Below are positions 1 to 10,847 of a DNA stretch of 64,000 bases, piece by piece. The translations under genes and the position numbers were made by a program. The DNA is from Weissella cibaria KACC 11862. Its GTDB lineage: Bacteria > Bacillota > Bacilli > Lactobacillales > Lactobacillaceae. The stretch spans positions 54,003 to 118,002 of the forward strand of contig NZ_AEKT01000033.1 in NCBI RefSeq assembly GCF_000193635.1, given 5' to 3'. Each line of letters begins with the position of its first letter. Position 1 is the first letter of the stretch. The notes under the pieces were generated by a model, which worked only from the letters and a program-made list of their open reading frames with translations, ran no database searches and had not been told where the DNA came from.

Positions 1-974
1 ATAAGTCAAATGCAAGTTATTTTGATTTGAAATTGAATGGTGGTCAATCGGAAACGTTGACGTTTAACTTGCAAAATACATCTGACAAGACGATTACGGT
101 TGACGTCTCTAAGGGAACTGCAAAAACAGCTGATAGTGGGTCAATTGACTACGCATCAGATGGACCGTTTGATGGTTCGATGCCAGATCAATTGGGGAAA
201 TACTTGGAAACGCCCAATAAGGTGACACTTGCACCAAAACAAACACAAGCGGTTGTGGTTAAGTTTACGATGCCAACCATTCCAGTTTCGGGTGTTTTAG
301 CAGGTGGGGTTCGTTTCACTGAAGAAGGACAAGATGATCAACAAAGTTCTGGTTCTGGTATGAAGTTGAACTCAATTGTCTCATACACGATTGCAGTTTT
401 GGCACGTAACAAGACGGAAAACAATGATATTGCTGACACGTTGAATACAGGTAAGGTTGAGCCAAAAACGGTTAATGCAGCAACGAATATTTTGGCTGAA
501 GTTGCAAACCCTAAGCAAGCTCTCTTGAACCGATTGGAAATTACGGGTAAGGTAACAGATCCGGACGGACGCATTGCCTTTAAGGGTACGCAAAAGATGA
601 TGCAAATGGCTCCAAACTCAAAGTTTAACTTCTCATTGCCAACTAAGGGCGGTGAGTTGCAAGCTGGTAAGTATACAGCTAAGTACACCGCCTTTTGGAG
701 TGAAGACGTTAATGGAAAGTTTGCAGACGCAGCAGGGACGCGTTTTGACTATCGTAAGGATTGGACAGAAACATTTACTTTGAGCGATTCACAGGCAAAG
801 AAGTTTAATGCTGATGATACTTTGGTAAAGGCTAAGCACTCAATGCCTGTCATCATGTGGGTAATTATTGGCGTTGTTGTCTTACTTGTCTTGGTTATCG
901 TAGGTTTGATTTGGTTCATCTTGGCTAAGCGCCGTAAGGAAGAACGCGAAGAAAACATGGATAAGTTGAAGTAA
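1..974 (+). CDS. WxL-interacting protein (DUF916/DUF3324), 5' end outside window
   Basis: The reading frame is open from base 3 to the left edge, so the start codon and signal peptide lie upstream; an internal TTG at 27 is not the start. The first visible residues (ASYFDLKLNGGQ) match the beginning of the DUF916 peptidoglycan-binding domain, normally found just after the signal peptide, so little is missing. The DUF3324 hallmark QMAPNSKF is encoded near 600-620. A single membrane helix follows (about 850-920), then a short basic tail (AKRRKEEREE). Family knowledge: such proteins tether WxL proteins at the cell wall. It is the first gene seen of the WxL cluster and lies about 100 bases before the giant WxL gene. 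Function by family is confident; its specific partner is not known. Confidence 0.9.
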   Translation, partial: KSNASYFDLKLNGGQSETLTFNLQNTSDKTITVDVSKGTAKTADSGSIDYASDGPFDGSMPDQLGKYLETPNKVTLAPKQTQAVVVKFTMPTIPVSGVLAGGVRFTEEGQDDQQSSGSGMKLNSIVSYTIAVLARNKTENNDIADTLNTGKVEPKTVNAATNILAEVANPKQALLNRLEITGKVTDPDGRIAFKGTQKMMQMAPNSKFNFSLPTKGGELQAGKYTAKYTAFWSEDVNGKFADAAGTRFDYRKDWTETFTLSDSQAKKFNADDTLVKAKHSMPVIMWVIIGVVVLLVLVIVGLIWFILAKRRKEEREENMDKLK

Positions 975-1077
975 GCAACACACATATATAAAACAGCGGT
1001 CGCAATGGCCGCATACATATTTATTTTTAAATATTAAATACTTAACTAGAGGGATCATTTTTGTGAGGTAGCACGAA

Positions 1078-4000
1078 ATGAAAAGAGAGAGTAAAACAAC
1101 GATGAACCGGGTTGTCACTCGGTTTGCATCAATTACGTTGCTAAGTACGTTGACGATGTCGACGGCGATGCAGACGTTTCCAGTTATTCAACAATGGAAT
1201 TTAACCCGTCAAGCCACAGCATTTGCGGCCGGTACCACCTTGCAATCAGATGGTGTGCCACAAGCAATTATTGAGGCGGTTTTGAAGAGTCCGGCTGGTG
1301 GTGGAAAGTCATTGGCTGTTAAAGATGGTGTTAACGTCAACACGGTCACATACGATAACTTAGCTGATTTGACGGCGCTGGATTTGTCAGCCGCCGCAAA
1401 CCCTGGTTTGGCTGCGATTACAAGTCAAACAAACTTCTGGAAAAATGGCTGGAGCCTTGGATCTGGTGCGGCTAAATTGCAAAAAGTTATGGTTGCAGCG
1501 ACAAGCATTAAGTCGCTGAATATCGCGGGCATGTTTTCAACCTTTGATACAAAGGGAAATAATGGACCAAGCTCATTGGGACAATATTTGGGAACCTACT
1601 TTTTTGCTGCTAGCGGGGCTAATGGAGATGTCACGGCAATTTGGAAGTCACTGACCAGTTTGGATATTTCGTTCAATCCGTTTACGTCGAATGGTGACTT
1701 TAACATGTGGGGCCAGAATATGTCTTTCGCCTCAAAGTTGTCAGCCGTTTATGTTGGTGGTATTGAAGCAGACTGGTTGCCCAGTTATGTGACGGGGCTA
1801 ATGGCAAAGGCGGAAACTGAGAACGATACGTCTGTGCCACCATCAATTGCCTATAACGATAATGACGATACGTTGCTATCAGTTAAGAAGGATATCTTGG
1901 GAGTCGACACGTCGGTTAAAACAGATACACCGGTCGTGACCGTCGTGACGGATGAAAAGACCGGTGATGCGGTCGTTAACATCACAGCCGATGAAAAGAC
2001 ACTGGCAACGTCTAAAAATGAAGCAATTACGAACGCGGCAACTGATGATTCAAGTGCTGGAACCACGACGGGATCAAAGACGATTACGATTCCATCAAAC
2101 AATATCAAGTTTGATTCAGATAGTGGTAAGCTTCAAGTTTCAACTGGACCAACTGTTGATATGACAGCGGTGAATGAAGCGTTGAAGAATGCACAAGATA
2201 CAGCAGCCGCAGCGCAAGCGAAGGTCGATGCTGCGTCTAAAAATTTGACAACAGCTGGTTCAGCGACCAATTACGCTGACGCCAATGCAGCTGTTCAGTC
2301 AGCCAAGTCAGCCTTGGATGATGCGAATGACACCTTAAAAGCAATTGATGCCTATATTGATGCAACAAAGGCTGATGCAACATCGAATACAGCGGCTAGT
2401 GCTGCGAAGGCCCAAGTTGTAGCGGCAATCAATGCCGCTAATGAAAGCTTAACGGCAGCGAATGCGGCTATTACGACGAAGACAAAAGATGCGCAAACGG
2501 CCATTGATGCTGCAGTTGCGAACGCCACGGTTGCCTTGAACCAATTAACAGCGGCGAAGAATTCATTTACGAGTTTATATGCTAGCAAGTCAGATATGCT
2601 GACCGCGTCTGATACGGAATTGGGCGCCGCGGCAACCGTTGTTAAGAACTTGTCCGATGCCTATGAAACGATTCAAAAGAATTATCAAGATGCGATTACT
2701 GCACAGAAGACAATTTCAGCCAATGCAAACTGGGCTGATGCGACGGCTAGTTTAACGACTATCAATACGCAAATTGATACGATTCAAAAAGAATTGGATA
2801 GTTTGACGACACAATTGAATGACGCTAAGCAAGCTGTTTCACAGAAGGCAAAGGATAATATCACCATTGGGGCTGAAAATAGTTCAACTGATTCTGGTGC
2901 ACCATCTAATGGGTCATCAAGTAGTAGCACACCATCAAATGGCAGTGCTTCGAGTTCGTCTAACGCAACAGCGCCTAGCACGAATCCGTCTTCTAATTCT
3001 GATTCAGCCAAGACGGGTATTATCAAGACAACTTATTCTGACGCCGTAGCGACGGCTTATAAGTCGGCTGCTGATGCAGAATCGAATGCGGTTAAGGCCT
3101 TTGGATCAAACCAAACAGACCTGACCTCATATGATGCAATTGCACAAGCTGCCTTGTCAGCTGCAAAGTCAGCGAGTCAGGGTGCTGATTCGGTTGCATC
3201 GCTAATTGAAGGTGATAAGGGAGCGGCTGTGGAAACGGCTTTGAAGAACATTGCTTCACAGACCACACAAACGACCTCGTTGGCAGCAGCAACAAGTAAC
3301 GCCTTGGTCATTGTGAACAGCTATATGGCGGTATCGAGTGCACTAAGTGTGGCGTCAGATATGAACGCCAAGGCATCAGCTGAGCCAGTGACGCACGTGG
3401 ATAGTATCGCTAGCTATGCCAAGGCAGCTGGATCAGCATATAACGTAGCATCGTCAGCATTGGCAGCTACATCGAGTCGTATTGATAAGATGGGTGATAC
3501 GCAAGGTGACATTGTTAAGCAGAATTTCTCAGCAATGAATTCAATGGCGACACAAGCAAGTAACTTTGCCAGTGCTGCCAGTGGCAACATCGACAGCCAA
3601 GCGATGTATCAAGATGACATTGTGAATGGTTTTAATTCATCCGTTGCAGCGGCTTTGTCAGCGGCGACAGATGCAGCCAGTGCTGCAGCGATTACAAATG
3701 ATAGTACGAACATGAAGTCATATGTTGCCAAGACATCATCAGCGGCAGCTTTGACATCGTCACTATATGATTTGGCCCAATCTGAAGCCAGTCAATTAGA
3801 CGAGAAACACGATACCAGTGCGGTTAAGAGTGCGTTGACGGCAATGAAGCAAGCTGCTACCTCAGTGGCTTCATTTGCGACGGTCACGAGCAATGCAGCA
3901 GTGGTGGCGCCATACTCTTTGAGTGCCTTGGCGGCTTATCGTGAGGCTTCAGGGTTGGTCTCAGACTATGCAACAGCTTCAACTGCCGGTAAGATTTTGC

Positions 4001-7000
4001 AAATGGCAAGTATTGCCTCATTGTTGGCGCAAGATGCGTCAATTATCGCAAGCAATAATGAGGCTGCTCAGTCAGCTGTTACTGGCATTGACGGTGATAT
4101 GGGGATGATTGCCTCGAACGCCTTAGCTAACTTGAAGAGTCAATTAGCTTATACGAGTTCCGTTGCAACGTCGGCTGGTGATGATCCAGCTTTGGATCCC
4201 AATACAGTCTATACGACGCAAATCAAGTCGCAACTAGCAGTGACGGCTTCTAATACGTTGAAGTCACTGGCTGCGGCTGACAGTCGGATGTCACTTGCTT
4301 TGGGTGGATCGTCAGCCATCGTATTGGATAACATTCAATCGTACGCCGATGCTGCTTCAAGCATGATGGCAGTGTTGACGTCTACGAATAGTGCAGCTGC
4401 CTCACTATCAGCGCTGATTTCAGGTTCTATTAACAAGGCAACAGCCGAAGCATTGTCGACGATTGCTAGTGCCTCAATGGCTGGTAGCAGCATGTTCCAG
4501 GCGATGAGCCAAGGTAACGTGTTGGCATCCAACTTATTTACGGCGTCAGTCGCTTACAAGCAAGTGTCAAACGTGGCATCTGCTTTGTCAGCGATGGGCA
4601 CAAGTGCGAATGCAATTTCAATTGCATCAAGTGCAAGTATTGCTTCATCTGCAGCCAAGAAGTTGTCAAACGCGAATGCAGCAATGAAGTCAGCCGCTGC
4701 TAGCTTTGATCCACTTGGTGATATTGCGCAAGCTGAATTGTCAATCATCGCCGACCAAACGGTCAAGGCAAGCAGTATTGCCACGAGCACGGCTTCATTA
4801 ATTGATAATCAAGCCTTGTACAAGGCGCAAGTTGTTGGTACGTATTCAAACGTGGCATCATCAGCTTTGAGTGTGGCCAAGTCGTTGACGACGAAAGCAA
4901 CGGCATCTGGCTTGTCAAATGTTGATACCGCATCATCATTGGCTAGCCAAATCGCAAGTGCAGCAATGAAGGCATCATCAGCGTACAGTACGGCTAGTTC
5001 GATTGCGGCGTTGATCACGGATTCGAATGCCTCAGTGAGTGCCGCTTTGAGTTACGAAGCAAGTGCTGCCAATCAAGCTGGCGTCTTTACTTCACAAGCC
5101 CAATCAGTGATGAATTCATTGTATGCGGCGACGGCGGGTGAAGAAGCTGGTAATGATTCAGCATTGGCTCTGAATTTGGGTATCATGAATACCTATTCAG
5201 CATCAGCCAGTGCTTACTATGCCGCATTGTCAAACGCGAATGTGTTGACGAAAAATACGAAGTCGCTTACAGCTACTAGTGCGTCGTACTATGCAAGTAG
5301 TGCAAGCACGGCTTATTCATATTTGACAAAACTTGCCTCACAAGCGTCATCAATGTATGCCACGTTGGGGAACAATCCAACGTCAACGGCGACCCGCATT
5401 AGTTCGGCGATTGCCAGCGAATTTGCAAATGGGCAAACGTTGTTGAGCGCAACGCAATCGATGGCATCATCTATTATGAATAGCAGTTCAGTGGTTTCGT
5501 GGTCATCTGGTGGATTGACTGGTAGTGCGGCAACTTCTTCAGCGGCCGATTTGGCTTCTTCATTGGCTGAATCGATGAAGGCCAATGGGCAAGCTGGAAC
5601 CGGGGATGTTGATACGCGTTTGTCGACGCCTTTGAAGGTGGCCGCGGGTGATAACAAGCAATTGTTGCCAAACGGTGTCTCACCAAAGATGACGTTGAAG
5701 GAATGGGGCCTGCCCGAACAATTCATTCACGCCATTGTTTACTACTCAATGACCTTCGATGGAAATTCACTAGCTGCGCACGGTATTACAGATGATAACG
5801 TGACGTGGGGTGATTTGATGAACATCTCAAAGTTGGACCTATCAGACCAAATCGTTAAGGCAACGACTTACGATGGTACGCCAGATCCACTGTATGATGC
5901 GAAGAAGAATCCATACGATGCTAATACTAATCCGGAAGGTTCAAAGACTATTAAGCAAGCCCAACGTAACGGCATTGGTGATTATTTTGCGAGTGTGCCT
6001 TCATGGCAATTGTCAATTTATGATGCCGAAACGTGGAAGAGTGCGAATAAGTTTAACTGGAACAACGGACAACAATTGTTTGCCAGTTTTGATGCCATTA
6101 TCATGGGTGCCACGACGATGACGTCGCTGGATATGTCAAACTGGAAAGCTAGTGCTGAAAATCCAGCCAACGCTTCAACGCAAGAAGATCCATCATGGTC
6201 GTACTCATTTGGTTTCTTGAACTTGGAGAGCTTGTCTAATTTGAAGCAGTTGTCATTGGCCTACGATAACTTGGGTAACCAGTTGTTCAGTGGTCAGGAC
6301 TTCCGTATTTTCAACAACAAGACATTGACGACATTGGATATTTCTGGAAACATCATGACCAATTTGGGTGGTTCTTCAGGAAGTTCACGTGTCGTAACAG
6401 GTTATCCCAAGTTGGTTAACTTGAATATGTCAAACATGGCGGCGATGACTACGTTCCCGCCTGAATTGAATAACGCTAATAACGATTTTGCTAAGCGTAT
6501 TCAGTCTTTGCAAATCGACAATGACAACTTCACGTCATTGCCAGCTTGGATTACGGTTGCTGCCCAAAACGGTTTGATTATTTTGACGGCCACTGGAAAC
6601 AAGTTGACGTCTGCCGACCAATCACTTTTGCAGAAGCCATCATCTCTGGAATTCTTGGACTTGACGGAACAAGCAGGTGACACAACCGGTAACGGTTTGT
6701 TGGATTCTTTCTTCCTGGACAACTCAGGTACGCAAGCTATTCAGCAATACAACAAGATTATGAACGACCCCGATATGCAAATTTGGTTGGCCAACGATCC
6801 GAATGGTGAATTGGCCCAGCAAGTGGCGGCACTGCGTCAGCAAATTGCGGATCGTGCTGAATACCAAGCTACGTTGAACGACTATACTGATTTGCTATCA
6901 CGTGCCGAATTGAATCCGGGCGAGCAATCAGTTTCGGTTACGATTACAGTTACGACCTCAGTGGTTGTTAACGGACAATCATATACGGTTAAGTTGCCGT

Positions 7001-8961
7001 ATGATCCGGAAAATCCGGTTGACATGAACGACCCAGCACAAATGGCTAAGCTACAAGCATTGGCCTTGTCTAAGTTGCAAGCTAGCCACCCTGAATTGGC
7101 TGACTTGTCAACGGATGACTTGGATATCGCATCAGTTAAGACGCCTTTGACGCAATCTGACTTGCTTGATTATGTTGAAAAGCACGCGGATGAAAAGTCA
7201 GTCATGGCGAAGTACTACGAAGTCGATGCCAATGGTAATGCGGTTCGTGATGCGGACGGTAATCCAGTGCCAACGGATGCGTTGAAGGATTTGCAGACGA
7301 AGGTCGAAACGGACCCGAAGGCGGTTGCCAGTTATGGTGATTTGCCGGTTGCCCCAAAGCCTAACGATTACACGAAGGCTGATGGAACACCGGTACCGTC
7401 ATACTACGACACGCAAGGTGCGTTGTTGAGTACGGTTAAGCAAGCTGCGATTACCGATGCCAACATTACAATCGCGAAGATTCAGCAAGTTCAGGACACC
7501 TTGTTGGCCGCCGGTGATACGGCTGGTGCGGCCGCTTTGCAAGATCAGATTGATAAAGTGCAAAACGTGTTGAACCAAGTACCCGTTGTGGCACCGGCCG
7601 ATACGGACTCTGATTTCTTCTATATTCGTTCTTTGACGAAGCAGATTGAAACGACGACGACGGAAACAACGACGACTGCCACTGAAAAGACAGTTACGCA
7701 GTTGGCTAATGAAGATACGAAGGCGGCTTTGTCAAATGCCGTGACGACTGGTAAGGTTGCGTCTGATGCAGCCCAACAGTTGATTACAGCTGGATCAAAC
7801 ACGCCATACGAGTTGGCGAAGGACGTTATTAAGACCGCGGTTGATGGCGGAACGATTTCGTCATCAATGGGTGATACGTTGTTGAAAGACACGTCAACGG
7901 TTGCTGATATTCGTAACAATGTGAATGAGCAAATGAACACCAAGGACAGTTCAGGTCGTGGTAATTTGGATACGACGACAGGAAATAACTTGTTGAACGC
8001 GATTGATTCGGCCGTTGGTAAGGCTGCCGATGACTTTACGTTGAACAAGTCAGCCGCCGTTGGTGCAGCCGTTGCAAGTTCGGTTGCAAGTTCGGTTGCC
8101 AGTGAAATCGCGAGTTCGGTTGCGTCAGCCGTTGGTGGACTAGATAGTGCCGCAATGTCATCATTGGCATCTAGTGTGGCCAAGAGTATGGCGTCAAGCA
8201 TGGCGTCACACGTCGTGACGGACGCAAGCCAGGTCGCTTCCGCATTGGCAAGTAATTCGGCCGCTGTGTTGAATTCCGATGGAACGGTTAACTCATCCGT
8301 TGCAATTACGGATACCGTTTCGAAGGCGCAAAGTGCCATCGCGGATAGTACGGCATCAGTTGCGCCAAGTGCATCTGATGATGCCGATAGTGAAGCAACG
8401 GATGATCATGATGATGAAACCGGAACGGTTGCCATTGCAGCGGTGACGCCACCATCAAATCCATTCGACATTTACACGTCACCAAACATGTTTAATAGTT
8501 TGGTTCACACCAGTTCAAGTGATTTGGTGCAAAATGACAACCAGAATATGCAAGTCATTTTGTCTGATACACGTAAGTACAAGACAAACATTAATATCAC
8601 AGCTCAATTGGCACCTAATTTCCGTTCAAATACAGGTGAATTAGAAAATGCGCAACTCTTTATGAGTAAGACGACTTTGCCAACGGCAAGCGATGATGCG
8701 TTAACGCAAGTTGCAAGCTCGGGCTCAACGGTGTTGGGTTCAGGATTGTATATGCGAAATGCGATTGCGATTGGGGCTGATCCAGTTACAATTGCATCGG
8801 GTATGATGACAAAGACGACGACGCTGACGTACAATAACGTTTACCTCAATATTCCACAGCCAACTTCAGGTAATAAGCCGATTGGCACTGGTGATTACAA
8901 GGGAACGATTGTTTGGACGGTTAATGCTGTGCAGGGTAACACACTCGGCGATACAAAGTAG
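1078..8961 (+). CDS. Giant LRR/WxL surface protein with Ala/Ser-rich repeats (2627 aa)
   Basis: The start is the ATG at 1078, with GTGAGG 9 bases upstream. A long signal peptide ends near residue 50 (AFA-AG). Order of regions: an LRR module (about 60-240); an Ala-rich coiled region (about 360-600); a Ser/Asn linker (602-647); about seven degenerate helical Ala/Ser repeats of roughly 100 residues (649-1470); a second LRR module beginning with the same cap as the first (about 1541-1870); a Thr-rich and helical stretch; Ala/Ser repeats of VASS type (about 2328-2395); and a C-terminal WxL-like domain (2460-2627). The distal motif is WTV at 2613-2615, but the proximal W-x-L position reads INI (about 2505). 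Likely a wall-associated adhesin or stalk. It shares an operon with the next two genes (11-base spacings). Ligand unknown. Confidence 0.9.
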   Translation: MKRESKTTMNRVVTRFASITLLSTLTMSTAMQTFPVIQQWNLTRQATAFAAGTTLQSDGVPQAIIEAVLKSPAGGGKSLAVKDGVNVNTVTYDNLADLTALDLSAAANPGLAAITSQTNFWKNGWSLGSGAAKLQKVMVAATSIKSLNIAGMFSTFDTKGNNGPSSLGQYLGTYFFAASGANGDVTAIWKSLTSLDISFNPFTSNGDFNMWGQNMSFASKLSAVYVGGIEADWLPSYVTGLMAKAETENDTSVPPSIAYNDNDDTLLSVKKDILGVDTSVKTDTPVVTVVTDEKTGDAVVNITADEKTLATSKNEAITNAATDDSSAGTTTGSKTITIPSNNIKFDSDSGKLQVSTGPTVDMTAVNEALKNAQDTAAAAQAKVDAASKNLTTAGSATNYADANAAVQSAKSALDDANDTLKAIDAYIDATKADATSNTAASAAKAQVVAAINAANESLTAANAAITTKTKDAQTAIDAAVANATVALNQLTAAKNSFTSLYASKSDMLTASDTELGAAATVVKNLSDAYETIQKNYQDAITAQKTISANANWADATASLTTINTQIDTIQKELDSLTTQLNDAKQAVSQKAKDNITIGAENSSTDSGAPSNGSSSSSTPSNGSASSSSNATAPSTNPSSNSDSAKTGIIKTTYSDAVATAYKSAADAESNAVKAFGSNQTDLTSYDAIAQAALSAAKSASQGADSVASLIEGDKGAAVETALKNIASQTTQTTSLAAATSNALVIVNSYMAVSSALSVASDMNAKASAEPVTHVDSIASYAKAAGSAYNVASSALAATSSRIDKMGDTQGDIVKQNFSAMNSMATQASNFASAASGNIDSQAMYQDDIVNGFNSSVAAALSAATDAASAAAITNDSTNMKSYVAKTSSAAALTSSLYDLAQSEASQLDEKHDTSAVKSALTAMKQAATSVASFATVTSNAAVVAPYSLSALAAYREASGLVSDYATASTAGKILQMASIASLLAQDASIIASNNEAAQSAVTGIDGDMGMIASNALANLKSQLAYTSSVATSAGDDPALDPNTVYTTQIKSQLAVTASNTLKSLAAADSRMSLALGGSSAIVLDNIQSYADAASSMMAVLTSTNSAAASLSALISGSINKATAEALSTIASASMAGSSMFQAMSQGNVLASNLFTASVAYKQVSNVASALSAMGTSANAISIASSASIASSAAKKLSNANAAMKSAAASFDPLGDIAQAELSIIADQTVKASSIATSTASLIDNQALYKAQVVGTYSNVASSALSVAKSLTTKATASGLSNVDTASSLASQIASAAMKASSAYSTASSIAALITDSNASVSAALSYEASAANQAGVFTSQAQSVMNSLYAATAGEEAGNDSALALNLGIMNTYSASASAYYAALSNANVLTKNTKSLTATSASYYASSASTAYSYLTKLASQASSMYATLGNNPTSTATRISSAIASEFANGQTLLSATQSMASSIMNSSSVVSWSSGGLTGSAATSSAADLASSLAESMKANGQAGTGDVDTRLSTPLKVAAGDNKQLLPNGVSPKMTLKEWGLPEQFIHAIVYYSMTFDGNSLAAHGITDDNVTWGDLMNISKLDLSDQIVKATTYDGTPDPLYDAKKNPYDANTNPEGSKTIKQAQRNGIGDYFASVPSWQLSIYDAETWKSANKFNWNNGQQLFASFDAIIMGATTMTSLDMSNWKASAENPANASTQEDPSWSYSFGFLNLESLSNLKQLSLAYDNLGNQLFSGQDFRIFNNKTLTTLDISGNIMTNLGGSSGSSRVVTGYPKLVNLNMSNMAAMTTFPPELNNANNDFAKRIQSLQIDNDNFTSLPAWITVAAQNGLIILTATGNKLTSADQSLLQKPSSLEFLDLTEQAGDTTGNGLLDSFFLDNSGTQAIQQYNKIMNDPDMQIWLANDPNGELAQQVAALRQQIADRAEYQATLNDYTDLLSRAELNPGEQSVSVTITVTTSVVVNGQSYTVKLPYDPENPVDMNDPAQMAKLQALALSKLQASHPELADLSTDDLDIASVKTPLTQSDLLDYVEKHADEKSVMAKYYEVDANGNAVRDADGNPVPTDALKDLQTKVETDPKAVASYGDLPVAPKPNDYTKADGTPVPSYYDTQGALLSTVKQAAITDANITIAKIQQVQDTLLAAGDTAGAAALQDQIDKVQNVLNQVPVVAPADTDSDFFYIRSLTKQIETTTTETTTTATEKTVTQLANEDTKAALSNAVTTGKVASDAAQQLITAGSNTPYELAKDVIKTAVDGGTISSSMGDTLLKDTSTVADIRNNVNEQMNTKDSSGRGNLDTTTGNNLLNAIDSAVGKAADDFTLNKSAAVGAAVASSVASSVASEIASSVASAVGGLDSAAMSSLASSVAKSMASSMASHVVTDASQVASALASNSAAVLNSDGTVNSSVAITDTVSKAQSAIADSTASVAPSASDDADSEATDDHDDETGTVAIAAVTPPSNPFDIYTSPNMFNSLVHTSSSDLVQNDNQNMQVILSDTRKYKTNINITAQLAPNFRSNTGELENAQLFMSKTTLPTASDDALTQVASSGSTVLGSGLYMRNAIAIGADPVTIASGMMTKTTTLTYNNVYLNIPQPTSGNKPIGTGDYKGTIVWTVNAVQGNTLGDTK

Positions 8962-8972
8962 GAGGCAAAAAG

Positions 8973-9653
8973 ATGAAGCGAACAAGTAAATACTGGCTTT
9001 TGACGCTTGCCATTGTACTTGGGTTGGCCGGCGGTGTGGTTCACGCCGACGATGATGACGGCGTACAGCAAGACAGCGCCACGACAGATATGACGGCGAC
9101 TGTTAAATCTGGTGGGTTGCAACTATTAAACGTTGATACTGCGGTTGATTTTTCACGGGTTAGTTTGACCCAACTGTTTAGCAATAACAGTGCTTTGACG
9201 GCAAATAACTCGACGGCCTTAACAGATACGGATGGCTACCAATTAGCGGGTGCGGCCATTACCGGTAATATAGAAAATTACACGTCAAATGGTAACTGGC
9301 AACTAATGGCGACGTTTACTGGTTTTCGCAAAGCAACTGCGGACGCTAAGGGAAACGCCACCTATGACCCAAATGGGGCAGAGCTAAAAACGCAGATGCA
9401 ACTATTTGGAGTCACGTTACCAGAAAATACCCCCACGACGTTAATTGAGGGTGGCAAGACGTACGGAATGGCCAATAAATCGGATAGTGTGATGCGGGTA
9501 ACGGCGAATGCTTTCGGTGAAACTAAGCTGGCTGATTTGAACGTTGTGCCAATCGTGACGGTTTACCGGCAAATGCCTGCGTTAGGCACTTATATGGGCC
9601 AGATTAATTATGAATTGACGCAAGATGCTGGTGCAGCGGTCACTGGCGAATAG
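8973..9653 (+). CDS. Small WxL-domain surface protein
   Basis: The start ATG at 8973 follows an AGGAGG-type site overlapping the stop of the giant WxL gene. The 226-residue protein has a signal peptide of about 25 residues (cleavage VHA-D), an acidic run, and then one WxL domain filling the rest. The first motif is NWQL (W109, L111); the second, near the C-terminus, reads NYELTQD, with Tyr213 in place of Trp. WxL domains bind peptidoglycan non-covalently and usually sit beside a DUF916/DUF3324 partner, which is the next gene. The protein has no extra domain, so it may serve as a structural subunit of a surface complex. The assignment to the WxL family is firm; the role is inferred. Confidence 0.88.
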   Translation: MKRTSKYWLLTLAIVLGLAGGVVHADDDDGVQQDSATTDMTATVKSGGLQLLNVDTAVDFSRVSLTQLFSNNSALTANNSTALTDTDGYQLAGAAITGNIENYTSNGNWQLMATFTGFRKATADAKGNATYDPNGAELKTQMQLFGVTLPENTPTTLIEGGKTYGMANKSDSVMRVTANAFGETKLADLNVVPIVTVYRQMPALGTYMGQINYELTQDAGAAVTGE

Positions 9654-9664
9654 GAGTGCTTGAA

Positions 9665-10783
9665 ATGAAACGAATGAAATTATTAATGGCACTACTTGTG
9701 ACGGCATTTGTGTCATTGGCTAGTCAGACAGTTTCGGCGGATAATTCGATGAATTATGTGGTGTCACCACAGATGCCAGATAATCAAATTGATAAAACCC
9801 TCGGCTTTTATAATCTGAAAGCCAATCCAGGTGCTAGTCAAACCTTGTATGTCACGGTGCAGAACGTCGCCTCAAAGGATATCAAAATTCACATTGAGAC
9901 TGGGTCGGCCGGTACTACAGCGACGGGATCGGTTGATAATGTGATGGCGGCCGACAAGGTGAAAGAGTTACCTGTAAAAATGGGTGAGCTGTTGTCTGTC
10001 GAACATCCTGATATCACGATTAAGGCAAAGACCTCTGTTGATGTGCCTGTGAAGTTTACGATGACCAAGCAAAAGGTGACAGGCTTAATTGCCGGCGGCC
10101 TACGTTTTTCAGAAGTTGATGATACATCAAGCGTGACAAACAATAATGCGATTCAAACGAAGTTGGCCTATGCCTTGGCTGTAATGGCGCGCCAAAGTGA
10201 TGACTTACCAAAGCCAAAGCTTGATTTTGGTGGTGCCAAAGCCAGTCAGGTTGATGGCCAAAACGTTGTGAAGTTAACATTTAACAACGTGACGAGTACC
10301 TTTGTTAATCGCTTGGCTGTCACGGCTAGGGTAACTGATAACAAAGGTAAGACGGTTAAAAAGTTTGCCCAATCAATGATGCAAATGGCCCCAAATTCAA
10401 CAATGAACTGGGCCATGCAATTACAGGGAAAAGCGTTTAAGGCTGGTACGTACCATGTTGCGACGGTTGCTTACTATTCACAGAATACCAACGGTAAATA
10501 TAAGGCCGCTGATGGGACGAAGTATAATTACAAGCAGACGTTTAAATCAACGTTTACCTTGAGTGCAAATCAAGCGCAAAAGTTGAATCGAACGGATGCT
10601 GTCCAAAACGCGGCAAATCATTTACCGGTCTGGGCCTGGATTATTATTGTGCTCTTAGTCATTGTGTTTGGCTTAGTTGCCTTTATCATTTTGTGGTTCT
10701 TAAAGATGCGGAAGCCTAACTTGGCAATTTTCGTGTTACCAGCAAAATGGTGGCGCAAGATGACACATAAAGCAGAAAAGTAA
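9665..10783 (+). CDS. WxL-interacting membrane protein (DUF916/DUF3324)
   Basis: I choose ATG 9665 because AGGAG lies 8 bases upstream; a GTG at 9656 is in frame but inside the ribosome site. Signal peptide 1-25 (VSA-D). The DUF916 part has the family opening FYNLKANPGASQ and the DUF3324 part carries MMQMAPNS. A C-terminal membrane helix (encoded about 10621-10700) is followed by a positively charged cytoplasmic tail. By family it presents or anchors WxL proteins on the outer face of the membrane and wall. It is the last gene of the first WxL operon (1078-10783). The cytoplasmic tail, about 25 residues with several Trp and Lys, is longer than in the other two copies. Confidence 0.9.
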   Translation: MKRMKLLMALLVTAFVSLASQTVSADNSMNYVVSPQMPDNQIDKTLGFYNLKANPGASQTLYVTVQNVASKDIKIHIETGSAGTTATGSVDNVMAADKVKELPVKMGELLSVEHPDITIKAKTSVDVPVKFTMTKQKVTGLIAGGLRFSEVDDTSSVTNNNAIQTKLAYALAVMARQSDDLPKPKLDFGGAKASQVDGQNVVKLTFNNVTSTFVNRLAVTARVTDNKGKTVKKFAQSMMQMAPNSTMNWAMQLQGKAFKAGTYHVATVAYYSQNTNGKYKAADGTKYNYKQTFKSTFTLSANQAQKLNRTDAVQNAANHLPVWAWIIIVLLVIVFGLVAFIILWFLKMRKPNLAIFVLPAKWWRKMTHKAEK

Positions 10784-10847
10784 CGGCTAACTTAATAAAT
10801 CGGTCAGTGATGTAATTGGCATCTGACATACGAGCATTTGGGAATTC

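Noticed and set aside
7620-8339. Long minus-strand ORF of 239 codons inside the giant WxL gene
   Set aside because: It is the antisense image of Ala/Ser/Thr-rich repeats, whose codons rarely give stops on the other strand; no ribosome site and no recognisable protein.
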